From the NCBI RefSeq assembly GCF_025791835.1, contig NZ_JAOXLP010000006.1, positions 1 to 64,000 of the forward strand: a stretch of DNA of 64,000 bases, given 5' to 3'. Shown piece after piece: positions 35,399 to 43,230 of the stretch (the first letter of the stretch is position 1; each line of letters begins with the position of its first letter). Both the position numbers and the translations under genes were made by a program. The DNA comes from Roseomonas xinghualingensis (GTDB lineage: Bacteria; Pseudomonadota; Alphaproteobacteria; Acetobacterales; Acetobacteraceae). A model generated the notes under the pieces. The model worked only from the letters and a program-made list of their open reading frames with translations. It ran no database searches and was not told the origin of the DNA.

Positions 35399-36160
35399 TC
35401 AAGCCTGCTTCGGCTGGCCGTTGGAAGCCATCAGCCCACCATCCACCGGCAGGTTCACTCCATTGACGAAGCGTGCGTCATGGCTGGCGAGGAAGGCGAT
35501 CACATCGGCCACCTCGGCCGGTTCCGCACCGCGGCCAAGGGGAATGCGATCGGCGAATTTGGCCATCAAGTCCTCGTCGTCCTTCATGCCCTTGGTGAGG
35601 TTGGTGAAGGTCAGGGAAGGGTTCACGGCGTTCACCCGCACGCCTTTCGGCCCCAGTTCCAGCGCCAGCGAGCGTGTCAGATTGCTCACCGCGCCCTTGG
35701 CGGCGTTGTAGAAGCTCATATTCCAGTCGCCACCGAGGCCGGAGACGGAGGAGACATTGACGATGCAGCCCCGGCTCTCCAGCAGATGCGGCAGGGCGGC
35801 GCGGGTGCAGAAGAAGACGCCATCCACATCGGTGGCCATGACGGAGCGCCAGTCCTCGACCGAGGCATCGAGGAAAGGGCCGGTGGGGGCCACCCCGGCA
35901 TTGTTCACCAGGATGTCGATGCGACCGAAGCGGGTGATGGTATCGGCCACCATGGCCTCCACCGCCGGCTGCTCCGAGACATCGGCGATGGTGACCAGGG
36001 TACGGTCCTGCGGCAGGTCGGCCGCAACACGGGTGAGCTTCCGCTCGGACCGCCCGACCAGCACCACCTCGGCGCCTTCCCGCGAGAAGCGGCGGGCCGT
36101 TGCCTCGCCGATGCCGGAGCCCGCTCCGGTGACGATCGCCACCTTCCCCTGGAACCGCAT
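35399..36160 (-). CDS. SDR family NAD(P)-dependent oxidoreductase
   Basis: A 253-aa classical short-chain dehydrogenase. The cofactor motif is TGAGSGIG near residue 12, NNAG is at LVNNAGVAP, the catalytic Ser lies in NVSSVSG, and Tyr/Lys in FYNAAKGAV (YxxxK). The C-terminal NGVNLPVDGGLMA is typical. Start MRFQGKVAIV has AGGAGG eight bases upstream, preferred over an in-frame ATG thirteen codons earlier. Substrate unknown; neighbouring ribokinase hints at sugar metabolism but only weakly. Confidence 0.88.
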   Translation of the reverse strand: MRFQGKVAIVTGAGSGIGEATARRFSREGAEVVLVGRSERKLTRVAADLPQDRTLVTIADVSEQPAVEAMVADTITRFGRIDILVNNAGVAPTGPFLDASVEDWRSVMATDVDGVFFCTRAALPHLLESRGCIVNVSSVSGLGGDWNMSFYNAAKGAVSNLTRSLALELGPKGVRVNAVNPSLTFTNLTKGMKDDEDLMAKFADRIPLGRGAEPAEVADVIAFLASHDARFVNGVNLPVDGGLMASNGQPKQA

Positions 36161-36230
36161 AGCCCCGGCCTCCTGATCCCGCGCGCCGCGTCCCTGCAAC
36201 GCATGGAGGCGCCTTGGGTATGCGGCAGGG

Positions 36231-36536
36231 TCAGCGCGCGGTGGAACGCCCCAGCGCGAATCCGCCCACCAGGGCCGCGACGATCACGGCCCAGATATCC
36301 CCCACCACGGCGGCCGCGATGGGGAGGATGACCAGCACCGCCAGCACGATGATCGCCACCCCCAGCCAGGATGGACCGCCACCCCAGGCCCGTGCCGCCA
36401 ACCCCTGGCGGATCCTGCCCTTGCCGGCCGCCGCCTTTCGCGGCGCGGCGGCCTTGCGGGGCGCCGCGCCAGTCCGGGCAGGCTTAGCGGCGGCGGGCTT
36501 GGCTCCCGCCGGCCTGGCGTTCGGGGACTTGCTCAT
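36231..36536 (-). CDS. Small membrane protein with Lys/Ala/Pro-rich, histone H1-like N-terminus
   Basis: A 101-aa protein I do not recognise. Residues 1-50 are an Ala/Lys/Pro/Arg-rich, low-complexity tract (AKPAAAKPARTGAAPRKAAA) like the tails of H1-type DNA-binding proteins. Residues 56-95 form one or two hydrophobic helices (WLGVAIIVLAVLVILPIAAAVV then IWAVIVAALVGGFALG). It lies 18 bases downstream of thyX on the same strand. A nucleoid-to-membrane role is imaginable, but a plain basic cytoplasmic tail on a small membrane protein is as likely. Confidence 0.6.
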   Translation of the reverse strand: MSKSPNARPAGAKPAAAKPARTGAAPRKAAAPRKAAAGKGRIRQGLAARAWGGGPSWLGVAIIVLAVLVILPIAAAVVGDIWAVIVAALVGGFALGRSTAR

Positions 36537-36554
36537 CGCGCGGGAGGGACGGGA

Positions 36555-37493
36555 TCAGGCCTCGCGGCCGAGGATGGCCATCAGCTCCCGCCATTCCCGC
36601 TTGGAAAGGCCGCTGGCGGCCTGTTCGGGCGGGTTGCCGTCCAGCATGCCCCGAACCACGGCCAGCATCTGGGAGGACAGGGTGACGGCGCCCATGCGGT
36701 AGTCGCGGAAAGCCTCATGCACCAGCGGGACCCAGGCCTTCACCGTGTCCAGCATGGCCTCCGCATAGACGCGGATCTCGTACTGGGCATGCGCGTCGGC
36801 GCGGAGGGAGAGGAAGTTCAGGAGGTTGTGGAGGTCCGACTTCCAGTACCACTGGGTATAGGCATTGAGGGTGAGGTTCATGCGGGCGAGCTCCCGCGCG
36901 AGGCCCTGGCGGCCCTCGTCGATCACGCGTCCATCCGCGTCCTCGTTCAGCATCTCGAGGTAATGGTCGTAGTTGCGGGTGGCGTCCTCACGCAGGAGGT
37001 CCAGCACGCGGGCCGCTTCCTCGCCTTGCAGCACATGGCCGCGGCCCTGGCGGTTCACGGCGGACTGGGCGGCGAGCTGGTCCTCCGCCGGCAGGTAGAA
37101 TTCGCGGTCCAGGATCGAGTAGCGGGCCGAGTATTCGTTAACATTCGCCATGCGATGACGAATCCACTGCCGCGCCACGAAGATCGGCAGCTTCACATGG
37201 TACTTGATCTCGCACATCTCGAAGGGCGTGGAGTGGCGGTGCCGCAGCAGGTAGCGGATCAGGCCCCGATCCTCGTTCGCAGCCTTGGTGCCGCGCCCGT
37301 AGGAGACGCGGGCGGCCTGCACCACGGCGGAGTCGTCGCCCATGTAATCCACCACGCGCACGAAGCCATGATCGAGCACGGGGATGGGGCGAAAGAGGAT
37401 CTGCTCCAGCCCCGCGGAGACGGGACGGCGGGTCTCGTGGCGCTGGGCCTCGGCTTCGGCCAGTTCCTGTCGCTGCGTTTCGGTCAGTTCCAT
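36555..37493 (-). CDS. thyX: FAD-dependent thymidylate synthase ThyX
   Basis: A 312-aa flavin-dependent thymidylate synthase making dTMP from dUMP with methylene-tetrahydrofolate and NADPH. The ThyX motif RHRX7S is visible as [11 protein letters not shown] at 112-122, followed by [23 protein letters not shown] is also conserved. The protein is longer than many ThyX proteins (about 220-250 aa) because of N- and C-terminal extensions typical of the alphaproteobacterial form. GGGGG before the ATG supports the start. No thyA is in the window. An 18-bp palindrome lies about 125 bp upstream. Confidence 0.95.
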   Translation of the reverse strand: MELTETQRQELAEAEAQRHETRRPVSAGLEQILFRPIPVLDHGFVRVVDYMGDDSAVVQAARVSYGRGTKAANEDRGLIRYLLRHRHSTPFEMCEIKYHVKLPIFVARQWIRHRMANVNEYSARYSILDREFYLPAEDQLAAQSAVNRQGRGHVLQGEEAARVLDLLREDATRNYDHYLEMLNEDADGRVIDEGRQGLARELARMNLTLNAYTQWYWKSDLHNLLNFLSLRADAHAQYEIRVYAEAMLDTVKAWVPLVHEAFRDYRMGAVTLSSQMLAVVRGMLDGNPPEQAASGLSKREWRELMAILGREA

Positions 37494-37615
37494 GGTGGCC
37501 CCCTGTATCGAGCGGGGGTTTACCGGCGCGGGGGCCCAATCGCTAGGTGGTGGCGCGCTCAGGAGGCCTGCAGTGAACGCCCTTTAAGGACGGCCAGCGC
37601 CGAACTGGGGCCACT

Positions 37616-37633
37616 TGCCAGGACGTCCTGGCA
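37616..37633. promoter_or_regulatory. 18-bp perfect palindrome between thyX and the lipoprotein gene
   Basis: TGCCAGGAC is followed directly by its complement GTCCTGGCA, extended further to CAC...GTG with one extra base. It sits upstream of thyX and just beyond the lipoprotein stop. It could be an operator or a terminator stem; no T-tract follows. Confidence 0.45.
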
Positions 37634-37671
37634 GTGACGGTGCCATCTACATGGATAAACCTACCAACGCC

Positions 37672-38091
37672 CTATCGCGCTGGCGCGCTGCGGGCAGGCC
37701 CTGAAGCACTCGGCCCGTATAGCGGGGCGCCGGGGGGGACCAGGCCGGGATCAGCGAAATCCCTCGGATTCCAGGGATTCGTACGCGCAGGCCCTGAAGC
37801 GCTCGGCCCGTACAGCGGGGCACCCTGCGGACGCAGGCCCGGGTCCCTGAAGTCGCTCGGATTCCAGGGGTTCGTGCGCGCAGATCCTGAAGCGCTCGGC
37901 GCGGTCATCGGGCCGCCCTGAGACGCCGCGGCGCCAGGATCCCTGAATTCGCCGGAGAAGGCACCCGTTCCAGGCGGGTACGGAGGCGTCGCCACCGCAC
38001 GATCCGGCCCTCTGCTATCCGCGCAGGCGGAGAGGATGCCCATGGCGGCGACAGCAGTAGAGATGCGTAGCAAGGAATGCACCCGAATCAT
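37672..38091 (-). CDS. Lipoprotein with 31-residue tandem repeats
   Basis: A 139-aa predicted lipoprotein. The signal peptide ends in a lipobox (ILSAC, lipidated Cys23). The mature part is Pro/Gly/Ser-rich and disordered. It contains two nearly identical 31-residue repeats built on PSASG-ARTNPWNP-DF-DPGL-P-GAPLYG and a truncated third copy. AAGGA ten bases before ATG 38091 supports the start; the frame opens further upstream into the promoter region. I know no family for it. It is divergent from ssrA and shares an AT-rich, GANTC-rich promoter region with it. Confidence 0.65.
   Translation of the reverse strand: MIRVHSLLRISTAVAAMGILSACADSRGPDRAVATPPYPPGTGAFSGEFRDPGAAASQGGPMTAPSASGSARTNPWNPSDFRDPGLRPQGAPLYGPSASGPARTNPWNPRDFADPGLVPPGAPLYGPSASGPARSAPAR
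37675..37899. repeat. 93-bp tandem repeat within the lipoprotein gene
   Basis: Two full units (37714-37806 and 37807-37899) and a partial one (37675-37713). The landmark CTGAAGC recurs at 37701 and 37794, and its equivalent at 37887, exactly 93 bases apart. Units differ at a few positions. Confidence 0.85.
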
Positions 38092-38173
38092 TTTGATCGA
38101 ATCCTTATCGTAACATATTGGCCACATAGTGACTGTTACATAATCGAGACGGCTAAAGAATCGATTCAGAATC
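38085..38173. promoter_or_regulatory. Cluster of five GANTC (CcrM-type) sites in the divergent lipoprotein/ssrA promoter region
   Basis: GAATC at 38085, 38099, 38158 and 38169 and GATTC at 38163; the middle pair forms the palindrome GAATCGATTC. The region is AT-rich against a GC-rich genome and also contains CATAAT (38139-38144), a good -10 match. CcrM methylates GANTC in alphaproteobacteria, and methylation can gate GcrA- or CtrA-linked promoters. Confidence 0.55.
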
Positions 38174-38260
38174 ACGCTTTGGTGTGTCCATCCTCAGGAA
38201 ATGGTCCATCTCTCGCGGCTCGCGCCTAGCAATCCACCGCGTGACGGCCTATATGTCTCC

Positions 38261-38579
38261 CTGCCGCCTTCGGGCGACTATGGCGATAAACGGCACGTGA
38301 AATAAGCGTTGTGGACCCGGGGGCAGTGCCCGGCGCCTCCACCATCCTCACCCGGGCTTATCGGTCCGGTGCCTCCTTCCAGGAGGCGGGAGCATGGGGG
38401 CGAAACAGGCTCGACGCGCGCGGTAAAGACGTGTCCTTTGCCCGGCATTGTACCGCCGTTATCGGGCTAAATCATAAGTGCCAACGATAACAGCCGCGAG
38501 GCTGTGGCGCTCGCTGCCTAGGAATAGGTAAGCGCCGTCCGGGGGGAACGGGGCAACAGAATCCCCCCACTATTCTTCC
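38261..38579 (+). ncRNA. ssrA: Transfer-messenger RNA, circularly permuted two-piece form
   Basis: tmRNA rescues stalled ribosomes and adds a degradation tag. The gene has the alphaproteobacterial permuted order. The acceptor piece comes first and ends GCGCCTCCACCA with encoded CCA at 38342-38344. A spacer of about 50 bases follows, then the coding piece opening GGGGGCGAAACAGGCTCGAC at 38396. GGGGGCG (38396-38402) pairs with CGCCTCC of the acceptor piece to form the 7-bp acceptor stem. The tag frame at 38480-38521 encodes ANDNSREAVALAA and stops at TAG; the hydrophobic ALAA end fits ClpXP recognition. The outer ends (38261, 38579) are estimates from structure. Confidence 0.93.
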
Positions 38580-38692
38580 ATACGTTCTCTTGCCCCTTGG
38601 GGAAGCGCTCCTGGGCCTCGCCGGGGGGGATGGCTTATGTTACGCCAGATCGAACCCTTCTTGACCGGATCAGTCTTGGATACGACCCGCGC

Positions 38693-39232
38693 ATGAGCGA
38701 GCAAGCGCCGCCCCCCGAGAGCCTCCTGCCCTATGACCGCTGGACTGAGGAGGCCATGCAGAACGTGGCGCTCCGCGCGCTTGAGTTCGCGGCAAAGAAC
38801 GGACTACCTGGGGAACACCACTTCTACCTCACCTTCCGCACCGACCATCCGGAGACCAAGGTTCCGGGCCATCTCAAGGCCCGCTACCCGCAGGAGATGA
38901 CCATCGTCCTGCAGCACCAGTTCTGGGACCTGAATGTTGACCGGGTGGAGCAGAAGGTGTCCGTGGGACTGTCCTTCGGCGGTATCGCGGCCTCGCTTGT
39001 GATCCCCTTCGCGGCGCTGGTCGCCTTCTGGGACCCCCATGTGCGGGTCGGGCTTCGCTTCGGCGACGTGGCAATCCCGGATGCCGAGGCCGAAGCGGAT
39101 GCAGAGGAAGCGAAGGACCCGGTGGATGCCGAGTCAGCCAGCCTGCCGCCCGAGCCATCCGCCCCCCGTTCGGACACCCCGGCCCAGGTGGTGAGCCTGG
39201 ACGCCTTCCGGCGGCGCCCCACACGCGAATAG
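38693..39232 (+). CDS. sspB: SspB, ClpXP protease specificity-enhancing factor (alpha type)
   Basis: A 179-aa adaptor that binds the ssrA tag and tethers tagged proteins to ClpXP. The conserved core is residues about 10-125: LPYDRWTEEAMQNVALRALEF, GLPGEHHFYLTFRT, QEMTIVLQHQFWDL, and VGLSFGGIAASLVIPFAAL. An acidic, disordered linker follows, and the C-terminal VVSLDAFRRRP resembles the short ClpX-binding tail of alpha-type SspB. It begins about 110 bases after the tmRNA gene on the same strand, placing the tag-encoding RNA next to its tag receptor. Confidence 0.9.
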   Translation: MSEQAPPPESLLPYDRWTEEAMQNVALRALEFAAKNGLPGEHHFYLTFRTDHPETKVPGHLKARYPQEMTIVLQHQFWDLNVDRVEQKVSVGLSFGGIAASLVIPFAALVAFWDPHVRVGLRFGDVAIPDAEAEADAEEAKDPVDAESASLPPEPSAPRSDTPAQVVSLDAFRRRPTRE

Positions 39233-39426
39233 GTGCGTGGCTCCGGCGCCCTTACGTGGGCCCGGGCACGTTCCATCTATGCCCTGAATGCTGCCCCCTG
39301 ATGCTGGCGTGCCAGCCAGGGTCGCGCTAACACATGCTGCATCCTCATTGTTTGGCCAGAGGCCGGGCCGCCTCCCTGCGGCCTGGCGCCGCCTGTCCGC
39401 CAAGGCAAGAAACCGGAGAGCGCCTC

Positions 39427-41166
39427 GTGAGCTCCAACACCCTCGACGCCGTCCAGCCCCCGGTTCCGGTGGGCGCCACCCCTGTCGCGACTGCCGGAGT
39501 CGGCGAGGCCGATGCCGGCACCCCCGCCTCCCAGCGCAGCGCGGGCTTCCTCTTCAGCCCGATGTTCCCGCTGGCGGAGGACACCACCCCCTACCGCAAG
39601 CTCGATATCCAGGGCGTTTCCACCATCGATGTGGAAGGCAAGAAGATCCTGAAGATCAAGCCGAACGTGCTTGAGGAACTCGCCTTCCAGGCCTGCAGGG
39701 ATGTCTCGCATCTCCTGCGCCCCGGCCATCTGCAGCAGCTGGCGAATATCCTGAAGGATCCCGAGGCCTCGGCGAATGACCGCTTCGTGGCGCTGGACCT
39801 GCTGAAGAACGCGAATATCGCCGCCGGCGGCAAGCTGCCCATGTGCCAGGACACCGGCACCGCCATCGTCTTCGGCAAGAAGGGCCAGCGCGTCTGGGTC
39901 GAGGGCGACGAGGAGGAGGCGCTCTCCTACGGCGTGCACCGCACCTATACCGAGACCAACCTGCGCTATTCGCAGATGGCCCCGCTGACGATGTTCGACG
40001 AGGTGAACACCGGCAACAACCTGCCGGTGCAGTTCGACATCTACGCCTCCCCCGGCGACTACCACGCCGACGAGTTCAACCTGCAGTTCATCCTCAAGGG
40101 CGGCGGTTCCGCCAACAAGACCTTCCTCTACCAGCAGACGCGCGCCGTGCTGAACAAGCCGAAGCTGCTCGCCTTCCTGGAGGAGAAGATCAAGACGCTG
40201 GGGACCAGCGCCTGCCCGCCCTACCACCTGTCGATCGTCGTCGGCGGCACCTCGGCCGAGACGAACCTGAAGACGGTGAAGATGGCTTCCACCCGCTATT
40301 ACGACACGCTGCCGGAGAAGGGCAGCAAGGCGGGCCATGCCTTCCGCGACCGGGAGCTGGAGGCCGAGATCCACAAGCTGACGCAGAATATCGGCATCGG
40401 CGCGCAGTTCGGCGGCAAGTATTTCTGCCATGACGTGCGGGTGATTCGCCTGCCGCGTCATGGCGCCTCGCTGCCGATCGGCATCGGCGTGTCCTGCTCG
40501 GCCGACCGCCAGATCAAGGCGAAGATCACGCCGGAAGGCGTGTTCCTGGAGCAACTGGAGCATGATCCGGCGCGCTTCCTGCCGGACCAGAGCGAGGGCT
40601 TGCAGGAGGGCGGCGAGGTCGTGAGGATCGACCTGAACCAGCCGATGGACGCCATCCGCGCCGAGCTGTCCAAGCACCCGGTAAAGACCCGCGTCTCCCT
40701 GAACGGCACCATCGTGGTGGCGCGCGACATCGCCCATGCGAAGCTGAAGGAACGGCTGGACGCGGGCCAGGGCCTGCCGGACTACATCAAGAACCACCCG
40801 GTCTATTACGCGGGCCCCGCCAAGACCCCGGACGGCATGCCCACCGGCTCCTTCGGCCCGACCACGGCGGGGCGCATGGACTCCTATGTGGCCGAGTTCC
40901 AGGCGGCTGGCGGCTCGCTGGTGATGCTGGCCAAGGGCAACCGCTCCAAGGCGGTGACCAATGCCTGCAAGCAGCATGGCGGCTTCTATCTCGGCTCGGT
41001 GGGCGGCCCGGCGGCGCGGCTGGCGCAGGACTGCATCAAGAAGGTCGAGGTGCTGGAATATCCGGAACTCGGCATGGAGGCGGTGTGGCGGATCGAGGTC
41101 GAGGACTTCCCCGCCTTCATCGTTGTCGATGACAAGGGCAACGACTTCTACGACGGCCTGGAGTAG
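39427..41166 (+). CDS. fumA: Class I fumarate hydratase (4Fe-4S)
   Basis: A 579-aa iron-sulfur fumarase of the FumA/FumB type, interconverting fumarate and malate in the TCA cycle. Conserved segments are [18 protein letters not shown] (cluster Cys), [28 protein letters not shown], and the [30 protein letters not shown] segment of the C-terminal domain. The start is GTG 39427 with GGAGA seven bases upstream; an earlier frame opening lacks support. A class II enzyme lies 2 kb downstream. Confidence 0.94.
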   Translation: MSSNTLDAVQPPVPVGATPVATAGVGEADAGTPASQRSAGFLFSPMFPLAEDTTPYRKLDIQGVSTIDVEGKKILKIKPNVLEELAFQACRDVSHLLRPGHLQQLANILKDPEASANDRFVALDLLKNANIAAGGKLPMCQDTGTAIVFGKKGQRVWVEGDEEEALSYGVHRTYTETNLRYSQMAPLTMFDEVNTGNNLPVQFDIYASPGDYHADEFNLQFILKGGGSANKTFLYQQTRAVLNKPKLLAFLEEKIKTLGTSACPPYHLSIVVGGTSAETNLKTVKMASTRYYDTLPEKGSKAGHAFRDRELEAEIHKLTQNIGIGAQFGGKYFCHDVRVIRLPRHGASLPIGIGVSCSADRQIKAKITPEGVFLEQLEHDPARFLPDQSEGLQEGGEVVRIDLNQPMDAIRAELSKHPVKTRVSLNGTIVVARDIAHAKLKERLDAGQGLPDYIKNHPVYYAGPAKTPDGMPTGSFGPTTAGRMDSYVAEFQAAGGSLVMLAKGNRSKAVTNACKQHGGFYLGSVGGPAARLAQDCIKKVEVLEYPELGMEAVWRIEVEDFPAFIVVDDKGNDFYDGLE

Positions 41167-41244
41167 CGGCTGGGCGGGGCGCGTTGACGGGAAACGTTCC
41201 GATCTGCCATCAGCGCCCCACAACCCCTAGCCAAGGCCGAGACG

Positions 41245-41628
41245 ATGCGACGCCTCATCTCTTCCGGCAGCCGCTTTGAGCGGGAAATCGGCTACTCGCG
41301 CGCCGTGGTGGACGGAGACATGGTCTTCGTCTCCGGCACCACCGGCTATGACTACGCCACGATGACCATTGCCGAGGGCGTCGAGGCCCAGTGCGAGCAG
41401 GTGCTGAAGAACATCGCCGCAGCCCTGGCCGAGGCCGGGGCGACGCTGGAGGATGTGGTGCGCCTGCTCTTCATCGTCCCGAACCGGGCCGATTGGGAAC
41501 CCTGCTGGCCCGTTCTGCGCCGGCATTTCGGCGAGATCCGCCCCGCCTCCACCCTCATCCATGCGGGGCTGCAGACCGAGGAGATGAGGATCGAGATCGA
41601 GGCGACCGCACGCCTCCGCCCCCGATAA
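41245..41628 (+). CDS. RidA/YjgF family protein lacking the canonical Arg
   Basis: A 127-aa RidA-fold protein: SGSRFEREIGYSRAVVDGDMVFVSG at the start, VEAQCEQVLKNIAAALAEAGATLEDVV in the middle, and EMRIEIEATA near the end. True RidA deaminates enamine/imine by-products of PLP enzymes using an Arg in a PARS motif. Aligning from the IEIEA block, that position here is Ser (RPASTLI), so it belongs to a different Rid subgroup. Being immediately upstream of a VOC protein and a PLP enzyme suggests an associated detoxifying or regulatory role. Confidence 0.88.
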   Translation: MRRLISSGSRFEREIGYSRAVVDGDMVFVSGTTGYDYATMTIAEGVEAQCEQVLKNIAAALAEAGATLEDVVRLLFIVPNRADWEPCWPVLRRHFGEIRPASTLIHAGLQTEEMRIEIEATARLRPR

Positions 41629-41658
41629 TCTGACCCAATAATCTGAAAGGAAACGCCG

Positions 41659-42063
41659 ATGCGCTTCGCCGTGGATCGTCTCGACCACCTTGTCATCACC
41701 TGTCGTGACGTCGAGACCATGGCGAGCTGGTACCAGCGCGTGCTGGGCATGGAACGGGAGAGCTTCGGGGCAAAGAACCGCACCTCCGTCCGTTTCGGTG
41801 GGCAGAAGATCAACCTGCGGCCGCAGGAGGCGACGCAGGAAGATTGGTTCACCGGCCATGGCGCGGCGCCGGGCGGAAACGACCTCTGCTTCATCGTGAC
41901 GGTGACGGCCGAGGATGTGGTCACGCATCTGAAGGATTGCGGCGTCACCATCGAGTTGGGACCGGTGGAGAAGGCCGGGGCGTTGGGAACGATCAAGTCG
42001 GTCTATTGCCGCGATCCGGATGGAAATCTGGTGGAAATCGCCTCCTACGGCGAATTCCTGTGA
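41659..42063 (+). CDS. VOC (glyoxalase/bleomycin resistance-like) family protein
   Basis: A 134-aa vicinal-oxygen-chelate protein. It has two betaalphabetabetabeta modules: VDRLDHLVITCRDVETMASWYQRVLGM and CRDPDGNLVEIASY. His10 in DHLVI and Glu in NLVEI are at usual metal-ligand positions. A strong AAAGGA site precedes the ATG. Its stop overlaps the GTG of the following aldolase-like gene, so both are coupled. The reaction is unknown; VOC proteins include isomerases, lyases and dioxygenases. Confidence 0.87.
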   Translation: MRFAVDRLDHLVITCRDVETMASWYQRVLGMERESFGAKNRTSVRFGGQKINLRPQEATQEDWFTGHGAAPGGNDLCFIVTVTAEDVVTHLKDCGVTIELGPVEKAGALGTIKSVYCRDPDGNLVEIASYGEFL

Positions 42064-43190
42064 GCGCGGCGCCGACGATGCTGGACACGCCACGCCTGCT
42101 GCTGGACCAGGCGCGGCTGGAGGCCAATGCGGCCCGGCTGCGGGAGCGTGCGGCGGCGCTGGGCGTGACCTTCCGCCCCCATTTCAAGACAGCCAAGTCG
42201 GTGGAGGTCGCGCTGGTCTCCCATGGAGGAAAGCCGGGGCCGGCCACCGTCTCCACCATGAAGGAGGCGGAGGCGCTGGCCGCGGCCGGGGCCTCGCGGG
42301 ACATGCTGCTGGCCGCGACCATGATTCCCGCCCGCCTGCCCCGCGCCGAGGCGCTGGTCCGCGCGTATGGCGGGCGCCTGTTGCTGGTGGTGGACAGCCC
42401 CGAGATGGCCGGGTTGCTGGATGCCGCCGCCACGGCGCAGAGCGAAGTGCTGGTGGAGGTGGACAGCGGCGAGCACCGTGCCGGCGTGCCGCCGGAAAAG
42501 GCGGTCGCCGTGGCACGCGCCATCCATGGCTCGCGCAATCTGCGGCTTGCCGGAGTGATGACCCATGGCGGGCATTCCTACGGCACGGATGATCCCGCGC
42601 GCCTGGCGGAGATCGCGGAGGACGAGCGGGCGGCGGCGGTTTCCGCGGCCAGCGCCATCCGCGCGGCCGGGATGCCGGCGGAGATCGTCTCCGTCGGTTC
42701 CACCCCCACCCTGCTGCATGCGCGGCACCTGGAGGGCGTGACGGATGTGCGCGCCGGGGTCTCGCTGTTCTGGGACCTGGCGCAGATGTCGCGCGGCCTG
42801 TGCGGCTGGGACGACCTGGCGCTTTCCGTTCTCTCCACCGTCATCGGGCATAACCGGGCGACGCAGGCGCTGATCCTGGATGCGGGCGCCCTGGCGCTTT
42901 CCAAGGACGTGACCGCCAATGCATTCGCGCCCGGGACCGCTTATGGCACGCTCGGGGATGCGGAAACGGGGGCGGCCCTGCCCCTGCATGTCACCATCGT
43001 GCACCAGGAGCACGGGACGGTGCCGGTGCCCGACGAATCCTGGTTCGCGCGCTTCCCCGTGGGATCGCTGGTGCGCGTCTACCCGAACCACGCCTGCCTC
43101 ACGGCGGCGGGAGGCTACGGGGCCTATGACGTGATCGATGGAACTGGATCGTCCGTTGCCCGCTGGTCGCGTGTCGATGGGTGGCACTGA
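42060..43190 (+). CDS. D-threonine aldolase / D-serine dehydratase-like PLP enzyme
   Basis: A 376-aa fold-type III (alanine-racemase-fold) PLP enzyme of the DSD1 family. The PLP Lys is in RPHFKTAKS near residue 50. EVDSGEHRAGV and GVMTHGGHSYG line the barrel. The C-terminal domain has the HxC zinc pair in YPNHACLTAAG, as in D-serine dehydratases. It probably cleaves or dehydrates a D-3-hydroxy amino acid. The GTG at 42060 overlaps the VOC stop (GTGA); ATG 42078 (MLDTPRLLL) is the alternative. Confidence 0.87.
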   Translation: MSAAPTMLDTPRLLLDQARLEANAARLRERAAALGVTFRPHFKTAKSVEVALVSHGGKPGPATVSTMKEAEALAAAGASRDMLLAATMIPARLPRAEALVRAYGGRLLLVVDSPEMAGLLDAAATAQSEVLVEVDSGEHRAGVPPEKAVAVARAIHGSRNLRLAGVMTHGGHSYGTDDPARLAEIAEDERAAAVSAASAIRAAGMPAEIVSVGSTPTLLHARHLEGVTDVRAGVSLFWDLAQMSRGLCGWDDLALSVLSTVIGHNRATQALILDAGALALSKDVTANAFAPGTAYGTLGDAETGAALPLHVTIVHQEHGTVPVPDESWFARFPVGSLVRVYPNHACLTAAGGYGAYDVIDGTGSSVARWSRVDGWH

Positions 43191-43230
43191 GGGCTAGGCG
43201 CGGGCGGGCCGACTGCCCAACTTGCCTGCC

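Noticed and set aside
38580..38692. Earlier start for sspB around 38597
   Set aside because: The extra residues have no similarity to SspB N-termini and would run into the 3' region of the tmRNA gene.
39277..41223. Open frame of about 650 codons antisense to class I fumarase
   Set aside because: A pure shadow of the fumarase; the composition is His/Leu/Gly-rich and no family is recognisable.
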